A stretch of DNA of 9,898 nucleotides from Hyphomicrobiales bacterium. GTDB taxonomy: Bacteria > Pseudomonadota > Alphaproteobacteria > Rhizobiales > Devosiaceae. The DNA is taken from assembly GCA_027082895.1 (NCBI GenBank), contig JALWTJ010000567.1, positions 1 to 9,898 of the forward strand, written 5' to 3'. The number at the start of each line of letters is the position of its first letter. Positions within the stretch are counted from its first letter, which is position 1. The notes below the pieces were generated by a model that saw only the letters and a program-made list of their open reading frames with translations, made no database searches and had not been told where the DNA came from. Made by a program: the position numbers and the translations under genes. Below are positions 1-5,067 of the stretch, in pieces.

Positions 1-588
1 GCCCGACAGGCCCCCGTCCCGCTTGTAGGCTTCGCCGGCCATGGCGATGGCCTCGCTCAGGGCGGAGTTGAACCCCTGAAAGCCGCCGTCATAGCGCCCT
101 TTTTCCGCCAGATCGAACAGTTGGCGTTCCGCCGCTTCGATCTGCAAGGCGGGGGACAGGTCCACGTCCCGATCATAGGCCACTTCCACCATCTCTTCGC
201 CAATCTGGATCAGCGCCCGCTCCAGCGCCAGATCATAGATGGTCTGTCCGTAATCATAGGCATTGATGACGGTGGTGGCCTCGGCGGCCAGCCGGGCCAG
301 ATACTGGGCCATGGAGACCCCTTCCAGCAACTCGTCCGGCAGGAAGGTCTTGGCGGTTACCGGCGTGGCCGTTTTTCCCGCCCGGATGATCTTGCCCAGC
401 ACCTCGTAGATTTCCCGGTGCACCGCTTCGTAGAAATGTTCGATCTCAAGGAAATCCGCCACCCGGTAAAAGGCTTCATTGTTGACCAGAATGGCCCCCA
501 GAAGCGCCTGTTCCGCATCGATATTGTGTGGCGCCAGCCGGTAGGCCGTTTCCTTGTCTTCAGGATGCAGCTTTTGCACGGCGTCCAT
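1..588 (-). CDS. dnaB: Replicative DNA helicase DnaB, N-terminal part (cut by window edge)
   Basis: DnaB is the hexameric 5'-3' helicase that unwinds DNA at the replication fork and recruits primase. The minus strand reads 196 codons from ATG at 588 with no stop, ending at the window edge. The DnaB N-terminal domain spans about residues 19-120 and begins PHNIDAEQALLGAILVNNEAF, a hallmark of the family. It is followed by the linker region, including helix residues 149-164 (QIEAAERQLFDLAEKG), which in the family contacts primase and the neighbouring subunit. The RecA-like ATPase domain (Walker A/B) lies outside the window, so catalytic residues cannot be checked. GGAGA at 596-600 sits 7 nt before the ATG and supports this start. 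It lies downstream of rplI on the same strand, as in many alphaproteobacteria, but a terminator at 838-865 separates it from the ribosomal-protein operon, so it probably has its own promoter. Confidence 0.96.
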   Translation of the reverse strand, partial: MDAVQKLHPEDKETAYRLAPHNIDAEQALLGAILVNNEAFYRVADFLEIEHFYEAVHREIYEVLGKIIRAGKTATPVTAKTFLPDELLEGVSMAQYLARLAAEATTVINAYDYGQTIYDLALERALIQIGEEMVEVAYDRDVDLSPALQIEAAERQLFDLAEKGRYDGGFQGFNSALSEAIAMAGEAYKRDGGLSG

Positions 589-901
589 GGGGAAGTCTCC
601 AGAAGAGGGCGGAGAGCCGGTAATGGGCTTTCGCCGGGGGACCGGGCTGCGCGAATCGCGCTTCCGTGGTGCTCGGGATGAACTTACTTAACCATAAACA
701 TCGCCACGAAGGAAACCGACCCCGTACACAAATCAGGGCCATGCGGATTCTTTTTTTCATCGTGTGGAAACCGGGGAAAACTGTCCCCTGCATGGCTCCC
801 TCAGGGTGGGGAATGGTTCACGAAACTGCCGACAGGGAAAAAAAGGCCGGGAACATGTCCCGGCCCCGAAATGGTAAATGTTGATGGACAGAGGGGATGG
901 C
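589..901. other. Intergenic gap between rplI and dnaB
   Basis: This 313-base stretch has no convincing gene. Near rplI it holds the intrinsic terminator at 838-865. The rest (589-837) should contain the dnaB promoter and leader. I could not find a pair of -35 and -10 boxes good enough to call. A small inverted repeat, GCGCG-AAT-CGCGC, lies at 649-661 in the dnaB leader. The ribosome binding site GGAGA lies at 596-600. Short reading frames here have no family resemblance and no good ribosome binding site. Confidence 0.7.
838..865 (-). terminator. Intrinsic terminator after rplI
   Basis: A perfect 8-bp stem, GGCCGGGA (845-852) with TCCCGGCC (858-865), encloses a 5-nt loop. On the minus strand it is followed directly by seven T residues (plus-strand A at 838-844). 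This is a textbook rho-independent terminator, starting 36 bases past the rplI stop codon. It should end the rpsF-rpsR-rplI transcript and separate it from dnaB. Confidence 0.88.
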
Positions 902-1522
902 CTACGCGGTCGCCTCTTGCGCATCTGCGCTGTCCGCATCGGCGTCCGATTCCGCGTTTTCCCCGGAATCTTCTTCGCCGTCGCTTTCTTCTTCTTCGGA
1001 AGCAGCCGCTTCCTCCTCATCATCGTCAAACCCGGCAACGGTCATGTCTTCGCCCGCTTCCTGCCGCTCGGCCTCGTTCTCCGAACGTGCCACGTTGACA
1101 TTGATCGTTACCTGCACTTCCGCATGCAGTTCCAGCGCCACCTCATGGACACCCACCGTCTTGATGGGCTGGGCCAGAACGACCGCGCTGCGCGAAACGG
1201 TAAAGCCCTTCTCGGCCAGCCCGTCCACGATGTCCCGGGTGGAAACCGACCCGTAAAGGGTGCCCGCTTCGGAAGCCTGCCGGATCATGACGACCCAGGC
1301 GCCGTTCAGCCCCGCGGCAATGCCTGCCGCTTCGTTGCGCCGGTCCTCGTTGCGTTTCTCGATGGCGGCGCGTTCCTTTTCGAAACGGGCCCGGTTGGCC
1401 GCATTGGCGCGAATGGCCTTGCCCTGGGGCAGAAGGTAATTGCGGCCATAGCCGTCCTTGACCGTAACCTCGTCACCGATGGTGCCAAGACGGCCCACCC
1501 GTTCAAGAAGAATGACTTTCAT
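902..1522 (-). CDS. rplI: 50S ribosomal protein L9 with acidic C-terminal tail
   Basis: L9 is an elongated protein of the large subunit that binds 23S rRNA near the base of the L1 stalk and helps maintain reading frame. The 206-residue product begins MKVILLERVGRLG. It carries the L9 signature region at residues 13-36 (GTIGDEVTVKDGYGRNYLLP), then a charged connecting helix (about 41-75) and the C-terminal globular domain to about 147. L9 is usually near 150 residues. Here about 57 extra residues follow, almost all Asp, Glu, Ala and Ser, which look disordered. An upstream in-frame ATG-type start at 1552 would add ten residues, but AGGAGT at 1529-1534 places the ribosome at 1522 and the family begins MKVILLE. 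The gene lies 87 bases after rpsR and ends with TAG before a strong terminator. Confidence 0.97.
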   Translation of the reverse strand: MKVILLERVGRLGTIGDEVTVKDGYGRNYLLPQGKAIRANAANRARFEKERAAIEKRNEDRRNEAAGIAAGLNGAWVVMIRQASEAGTLYGSVSTRDIVDGLAEKGFTVSRSAVVLAQPIKTVGVHEVALELHAEVQVTINVNVARSENEAERQEAGEDMTVAGFDDDEEEAAASEEEESDGEEDSGENAESDADADSADAQEATA

Positions 1523-1609
1523 GATGTTACTCCTGATGCTGTCCCGCTGCACACAATGTGCCAGCGGTTAGGGGGCGGGCACATCGGCCCGGAACACCCC
1601 AGCGGTTGA

Positions 1610-1864
1610 TTATTTTTCGGCGAAAGGCAGCAGTCCCAGAAAACGGGCGCGCTTGATGGCCTGCGCCAGCTCGCGCTGCTTCTTTGCGGAAACGGCGGTA
1701 ATGCGGCTGGGAACGATCTTGCCCCGTTCCGAAACGTAACGCTGCAGCAGGCGCACATCCAGATAGTTGATCTTGGGGGCATTGGGCCCGGTGAAGGGGC
1801 AGGTCTTGCGACGACGCTGGAAGGGACGACGGGTCTGCGTGGTGGTAAGGTTCTTGATAGCCAT
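1610..1864 (-). CDS. rpsR: 30S ribosomal protein S18
   Basis: S18 binds the platform of the small subunit as a heterodimer with S6. The 84-residue protein has normal length. It has an arginine-rich N-terminus (about residues 11-20), a single cysteine at 22, and the highly conserved core KINYLDVRLLQRYVSERGKI (31-50), followed by VPSRITAVSAKKQRELAQAIKRARFLGLLPF. It starts 15 bases after the rpsF stop, with AAGGGAGA just upstream of the ATG overlapping the end of rpsF. The two are therefore probably co-transcribed and made in equal amounts. Many alphaproteobacteria have a membrane-protein gene (DUF2232) between rpsR and rplI; here there is only an 87-base spacer. Confidence 0.98.
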   Translation of the reverse strand: MAIKNLTTTQTRRPFQRRRKTCPFTGPNAPKINYLDVRLLQRYVSERGKIVPSRITAVSAKKQRELAQAIKRARFLGLLPFAEK

Positions 1865-1879
1865 GGTTCAAATCTCCCT

Positions 1880-2233
1880 TTAGCGGCGCGGCCGGCGGTC
1901 GGGCCGCTCGTCGCGTTTCTGCATCATGACCGAGGGGCCCTCGTTCAGGGCATCGACCCTCAGGGTCATGAAGCGCAGAATGTCTTCGTTGATCCGCATC
2001 TGGCGTTCCATTTCGGCAACCGCCGCATGGGGCGCATCGATATTGAGCAGGGAATAATGGGCCTTGCGGTTCTTGCGAATGCGGTAGGCGAGGGACTTCA
2101 GCCCCCAATATTCCTTGGAAACGACCTTGCCGCCATGGGCTTCAAGGATCTCGATCAGGTTCTTGGTCAGGTCTTCCACCTGTTGCGCCGACACGTCCTG
2201 CCGCGCAAGATAGATATGTTCGTAAAAAGCCAT
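1880..2233 (-). CDS. rpsF: 30S ribosomal protein S6
   Basis: S6 pairs with S18 on the 30S platform. The 117-residue product begins MAFYEHIYLARQDVSAQQVE and shows the S6 core: the strand around residues 35-50 (GKVVSKEYWGLKSLAYRIRK), HYSLLNID (59-66), and the helix EMERQMRINEDILRFMTLRVD (74-94). A basic tail (KRDERPDRRPRR) ends it. An upstream in-frame ATG at 2263 would add ten residues, but the family begins at M-x-x-YE-H/T, and the purine-rich run complementary to 2239-2249 (CAGAGGAAAAGG) lies just upstream of 2233, so I chose 2233. It is the first gene of the rpsF-rpsR-rplI operon and has a long leader rich in inverted repeats. Confidence 0.97.
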   Translation of the reverse strand: MAFYEHIYLARQDVSAQQVEDLTKNLIEILEAHGGKVVSKEYWGLKSLAYRIRKNRKAHYSLLNIDAPHAAVAEMERQMRINEDILRFMTLRVDALNEGPSVMMQKRDERPDRRPRR

Positions 2234-2420
2234 AAACGCCTTTTCCTCTGGTTCGGGTTCCATTCACGTCCTGTCCGGCGCAAAGCCTCTTTGAACAATC
2301 AAAAGGCGTTCAAAGAATTCTTCAAAAGAGCGGGAACACGGGAGGCAGCCCCTTTTCGGGAAAGCCAGTCGGACAGGTCCGACCCTCCGTTCAGCCCCCA
2401 GCCGAACAAATACAGCGCGC
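2234..2420 (-). promoter_or_regulatory. Long structured leader of rpsF, possible autoregulatory RNA
   Basis: If the promoter at 2421-2449 is right, the rpsF mRNA has a leader of about 180 nt. It contains a 9-bp stem, TCTTTGAAC (2316 down to 2308) with GTTCAAAGA (2296 down to 2288), enclosing an 11-nt loop. The second arm can instead pair with CTTTG just after it (complement of 2281-2285) around an AGG loop, so the two structures exclude each other. A 16-base palindrome lies upstream at 2368-2383. Leaders ahead of rpsF in many bacteria bind the S6:S18 complex for feedback control. I could not match the known S6:S18 RNA motif by eye, so the regulatory role is inference. Confidence 0.4.
2368..2383. 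repeat. 16-bp palindrome GTCGGAC-AG-GTCCGAC
   Basis: Two perfect 7-base inverted arms surround AG. As DNA it could be a binding site for a dimeric regulator in the divergent rpsF/fabD control region. As RNA on the rpsF side it would be a GC-rich stem (six pairs with a four-base loop). Nothing in the window tells which. Confidence 0.6.
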
Positions 2421-2449
2421 GTCATATGGTGCATGCGGTCAAAAGGCAA
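2421..2449 (-). promoter_or_regulatory. Candidate sigma-70-type promoter for rpsF-rpsR-rplI
   Basis: On the minus strand TTGCCT (2449-2444) is followed by a 17-nt spacer and TATGAC (2426-2421). Each box matches four of six consensus positions, the spacer is ideal, and the site points at rpsF. Transcription would begin near 2414. No other pair in this region looked better. Confidence 0.45.
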
Positions 2450-2569
2450 GCATTTTGTTGAGGTTTCTGGCGTTGGCTACCGGAAAATACCCGCAGTACA
2501 TGCGGTCTTCCCAGCGTGGGCATCTTGCGCCTTCATGGATGTTGGCCGTGTCCAGTGGCGCAATGCCGA

Positions 2570-2597
2570 TTGCGGGACACGCCGCCGCATATACAAT
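2570..2597 (+). promoter_or_regulatory. Candidate promoter for fabD
   Basis: TTGCGG (2570-2575), a 16-nt spacer and TACAAT (2592-2597) face fabD. The -10 box matches five of six consensus bases; the -35 box matches the conserved TTG only. Transcription would begin near 2604, giving a leader of about 60 nt. The rest of the 2234-2666 gap upstream of this holds no gene that I can support. Confidence 0.5.
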
Positions 2598-2666
2598 CTC
2601 CCTTGCACCCGCGCGGGTCGCTCATTAGTTTCCCACCAGCTGAACCAATCACCACAGGCCAGATTC

Positions 2667-3617
2667 ATGACAATTCGCGCATTTACCTTTCCCGGTCAGG
2701 GAAGCCAGTTCATTGGAATGGGAAAGGAACTTTCCGAAACATTCCCTGCCGCCCGCTCCGTCTTTGAAGAAGTGGACGAAGCGCTGGGGGACGACCTGTC
2801 CCGGTTGATGTTCGAGGGGGATGAATCGGAACTCCGCCTGACTCGCAATGCCCAGCCGGCACTGATGGCGGTGTCCATGGCAGTTGTGAAGGTGCTGGAA
2901 GAAAAAGGCGTAACCGTCGGTGAAACTGCTTCTTTTGTTGCCGGACATTCCCTTGGAGAATACTCGGCCCTGTGCGCGGCAGGCACATTTTCCATTGCGG
3001 ACACGGCGCGTCTGCTTCGCACCCGGGGGGATGCCATGCAGCAGGCCGCGCCGGTGGGCTCCGGGGCCATGGCCGCCATTCTGGGGCTGGATCTGGCCGC
3101 GGTGGAACAGGTGGTCGAGGATGCCGCCCACGGGGAAATCTGCCAGGTTGCCAACGACAATGCCCCCGGCCAGGTGGTGGTGTCCGGGGCCGCATCCGCC
3201 GTTGAAAGAGCCATTGAACTGGCAAAGGCTGCCGGTGCGCGGCGGGCCCTGCTGCTGCCGGTCAGCGCACCGTTCCATTGTGCCCTGATGGCCCCGGCCG
3301 CCGAAACCATGGAAAACGCTCTCGCCCATGTCACCATGGCCCCCCTCGCGGTTCCCCTTGTAGCCAACGTTCTGGCGGCCCCCGAAAGCGAGGTGGCCGA
3401 CATTCGCAAGAATCTGGTGGCCCAGGTCACCGGCCGGGTGCGCTGGCGTGAAAGCGTTGACTGGATGGCGTCCGAAGGGCAGGTGAGCGAACTGGTGGAA
3501 CTGGGGGCCGGCAAGGTGCTGACCGGTCTTGCCCGGCGTATCAATCGCGACCTGGATGCGGTGTCCGTTTCCAGCCCCGCCGATATTGATGAATTTGTCC
3601 AAAAGGTCAAAGACTGA
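2667..3617 (+). CDS. fabD: Malonyl-CoA:ACP transacylase FabD
   Basis: FabD moves the malonyl group from malonyl-CoA to the phosphopantetheine of acyl carrier protein, supplying the two-carbon donor for fatty-acid elongation in the cytoplasm. The 316-residue product has normal length. It opens MTIRAFTFPGQGSQ with the oxyanion-loop motif GQGSQ at 10-14. The nucleophile is Ser95 in GHSLGEYSA (93-101). Arg120 (RTRGDAMQQA) aligns with the malonate-carboxylate-binding arginine, His204 in VSAPFHC is the catalytic base, and Gln253 in LVAQVTGRVRW aligns with the backbone-binding glutamine. All key residues are therefore present. The frame is open further upstream to 2433, but the family start matches ATG 2667. 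The ribosome binding site is weak (only CAGG about 8 nt before). It is the first gene of the fab cluster, divergent from rpsF. Confidence 0.97.
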   Translation: MTIRAFTFPGQGSQFIGMGKELSETFPAARSVFEEVDEALGDDLSRLMFEGDESELRLTRNAQPALMAVSMAVVKVLEEKGVTVGETASFVAGHSLGEYSALCAAGTFSIADTARLLRTRGDAMQQAAPVGSGAMAAILGLDLAAVEQVVEDAAHGEICQVANDNAPGQVVVSGAASAVERAIELAKAAGARRALLLPVSAPFHCALMAPAAETMENALAHVTMAPLAVPLVANVLAAPESEVADIRKNLVAQVTGRVRWRESVDWMASEGQVSELVELGAGKVLTGLARRINRDLDAVSVSSPADIDEFVQKVKD

Positions 3618-3644
3618 TCCCTGACGGGTTGCTTTTTGTCCGTA

Positions 3645-3665
3645 GCCTTGCTTTTTGCGCAAGGC
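3645..3665 (+). other. Hairpin between fabD and fabG
   Basis: GCCTTGC (3645-3651) and GCAAGGC (3659-3665) form a perfect 7-bp stem around a 7-nt T-rich loop. No T-tract follows, so it is not a standard intrinsic terminator. It may be an mRNA processing or stability element, or chance. Confidence 0.4.
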
Positions 3666-3732
3666 AGGAATTGAAGGAACATGCGTGGTGCCGCCCCTGT
3701 TGCGAGGAAGTGCCATGCCGAAAGGAAACGAC

Positions 3733-4470
3733 ATGTTTGATCTGAAAGACAAGCGGGCCCTTGTGACGGGTGCCAGCGGCGGCATTGGCTGGGAAATCGC
3801 CAAAGCCCTGTCAACGGCCGGCGCCCGGCTGGCCCTGAGCGGTACCCGGGTGGAAAAGCTGGAGGCACTGGCCGCTGAACTGGATGGAGAGGCGGTGGTG
3901 CTGGCGTGCAATCTTTCCGATCTGGAGCAGGTGGACCAGCTTGTTCCGCGCGCCCTGGAGGCCCTGGGGGGCGTGGACATCCTTGTCAACAATGCGGGCA
4001 TGACCCGCGACAACATCTTCATGCGCCTGAAAGACGAGGAATGGGATTCGGTGTTGGCGGTCAACCTGACGGCGGCCTTTCACCTGACCCGCGCGGTGTT
4101 GCGCCCCATGATGAAACAGCGCTGGGGCCGTATCATCGGCATATCTTCCGTGGTCGGTGTGGCCGGGAATGCCGGACAGGCCAATTACGCCGCCTCCAAG
4201 GCGGGGCTGATCGGCATGTCCAAGTCCCTGGCCCAGGAAGTGGCCTCCCGCAATATCACCGTCAATTCCATCGCCCCCGGTTTCATCGCCTCGGCCATGA
4301 CCGATGCCCTGAACGAGAAGCAGCGCGACGCCATCCACGCCCAGATTCCGGCCGGCCGCATGGGCACGGCAAAGGAAGTGGCCGACGCCACCCTGTTTCT
4401 GGCCTCCGAGGAAGCCGCCTACATCACCGGCCACACTCTCAATATCAACGGCGGCATGCTGATGATCTGA
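3733..4470 (+). CDS. fabG: 3-oxoacyl-ACP reductase FabG
   Basis: FabG uses NADPH to reduce beta-ketoacyl-ACP to the 3-hydroxyacyl form, the first reduction of each elongation cycle. The 245-residue product is a classic short-chain dehydrogenase. The cofactor motif TGASGGIG lies at 12-19 and NNAG at 86-89. The catalytic tetrad is Asn111, Ser139, Tyr152 and Lys156 (NYAASK at 151-156). The C-terminus, GHTLNINGGMLMI, is typical of FabG. I chose ATG 3733 because alphaproteobacterial FabG begins MFDL and AAAGGA lies 6 nt upstream. An in-frame ATG at 3715 also has a GAGGA site and would add six residues. It follows fabD by 115 bases and precedes acpP, the usual fab cluster order. Confidence 0.97.
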   Translation: MFDLKDKRALVTGASGGIGWEIAKALSTAGARLALSGTRVEKLEALAAELDGEAVVLACNLSDLEQVDQLVPRALEALGGVDILVNNAGMTRDNIFMRLKDEEWDSVLAVNLTAAFHLTRAVLRPMMKQRWGRIIGISSVVGVAGNAGQANYAASKAGLIGMSKSLAQEVASRNITVNSIAPGFIASAMTDALNEKQRDAIHAQIPAGRMGTAKEVADATLFLASEEAAYITGHTLNINGGMLMI

Positions 4471-4488
4471 TCTCAAGCGTGTCGTTGC

Positions 4489-4511
4489 AAAAAGTGGGCA
4501 CCGGTTTTCGG
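4489..4511. repeat. Copy of a recurrent alphaproteobacterial intergenic sequence
   Basis: The core AAAAAGTGGGCACCGGTTTT, followed by CGG, closely resembles a short sequence (AAAAGTGGGAACCGGTTTTC type) that I recall as very common between genes in rhizobia and related alphaproteobacteria, often within a larger inverted repeat. Here it starts 19 bases after the fabG stop. Its right flank forms the small hairpin at 4509-4523. The family resemblance rests on memory, not on a search. Confidence 0.5.
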
Positions 4512-4650
4512 GTTCATGACCCGCACTGACAAAAAAGGTGGCGTCGTCGCGCGCGAGGGAAGCCCGGCAGAGGCCGGCGTTGCGGCCTGCTGGCCGGCAA
4601 TGGCCCCTTCACCATCTGGTCAAAGCAAAAAAAGTATGATAGGGGCCGCC

Positions 4651-4697
4651 ATTCCCGTGCGGCGGATCGGGCATTTCCCGACAGGAAAGCCGGGAAT
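4651..4697 (+). promoter_or_regulatory. Competing hairpins in the acpP leader
   Basis: CGGGAAT at 4691-4697 can pair with ATTCCCG at 4651-4657 (7 bp). Its first six bases can instead pair with TTCCCG at 4675-4680. A third option inside is TTTCC (4674-4678) with GGAAA (4684-4688). If acpP is transcribed from near 4640, this RNA lies at the very start of its leader. It is seen by eye only; no folding was run. Confidence 0.3.
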
Positions 4698-4797
4698 ACG
4701 CAATTGGATTTGTCCACACTCCGTCCCTCAAAACACTGGAACTGAGGGGCCGGAATCGTTAAAAGACAAGCATGGACTTGTAGAAAAGGATATGAAT

Positions 4798-5034
4798 ATG
4801 AGCGAAGTCGCAGATCGCGTCCGCAAGATCGTTGTTGATCATTTGAATGTTGAAGCCGAGAAAGTCACCGACAACGCAAGTTTCATTGACGATCTGGGTG
4901 CGGATTCGCTCGATCAGGTTGAACTGGTCATGGCGTTCGAGGAAGAATTCTCCGTGGAAATTCCCGATGATGCCGCCGAAACCATCCAGACATTCGGAAA
5001 TGCCGTGGAGTTCCTGACCAAGGCCACTTCCTGA
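4798..5034 (+). CDS. acpP: Acyl carrier protein AcpP
   Basis: AcpP carries the growing acyl chain on a phosphopantetheine arm and is the shared substrate of FabD, FabG and FabF. The 78-residue acidic protein has normal length. It begins MSEVADRVRKIVVDHLNVEAEKV, and Ser37 in the conserved GADSLDQVELVMAFEEEF is the attachment site. The helix II-III region, EIPDDAAETIQTFGNAVEFL, follows. Two ATG codons six bases apart could start it. AGGA at 4787-4790 is 7 nt from ATG 4798 but only 1 nt from ATG 4792, and alphaproteobacterial ACPs begin MSE/MSD, so 4798 is preferred. It is preceded by a long leader and followed after 33 bases by fabF. Confidence 0.98.
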   Translation: MSEVADRVRKIVVDHLNVEAEKVTDNASFIDDLGADSLDQVELVMAFEEEFSVEIPDDAAETIQTFGNAVEFLTKATS

Positions 5035-5067
5035 TTTGAACCTCAAGTGGTGGGGATGTGAAGACCC

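Larger units (their letters stand above)
4471..4797 (+). other. Intergenic gap and probable acpP leader/promoter region
   Basis: This 327-base stretch has no gene that I can support; the frame in phase with acpP is open from 4516 but shows no conserved sequence before 4798. It holds a recurrent alphaproteobacterial intergenic sequence at 4489-4511, a hairpin CGGGT-TCATG-ACCCG at 4509-4523, and a GC-rich imperfect hairpin at 4580-4600. It also has a good -10-like hexamer, TATGAT, at 4635-4640 without a clear -35 box, and inverted repeats at 4651-4697. Highly expressed acpP genes often have their own promoter, and this gap is where it should lie. I see no intrinsic terminator with a T-tract after fabG. 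Confidence 0.55.

Noticed and set aside
653..657. GANTC sites (CcrM methylation targets) in the dnaB, fabD and acpP leaders (653-657, 746-750, 2662-2666, 4752-4756)
   Set aside because: Five-base sites with one free base are expected about every 256 bases; their presence in leaders is not above chance by eye.
764..772. TGTGGAAAC (minus strand GTTTCCACA), resembling a DnaA box upstream of dnaB
   Set aside because: It has two mismatches to TTATCCACA, no cluster of further boxes and no AT-rich unwinding region, so it gives no support for an origin or DnaA control.
560..793. Short minus-strand frame upstream of dnaB containing MKKRIRMALICVRG, signal-peptide-like at first sight
   Set aside because: It overlaps the dnaB start in another frame, lacks a good ribosome site, and has no hydrophobic core long enough for a signal peptide.
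2649..4064. Long open frame (471 codons) on the minus strand opposite fabD and fabG
   Set aside because: It runs antisense to two genes with complete catalytic motifs, shows no family resemblance, and long antisense frames are expected from the codon bias of GC-rich genes.
4580..4600. GC-rich hairpin after fabG considered as an intrinsic terminator
   Set aside because: The stem has a bulge and no T-tract follows, so it does not meet the usual pattern.
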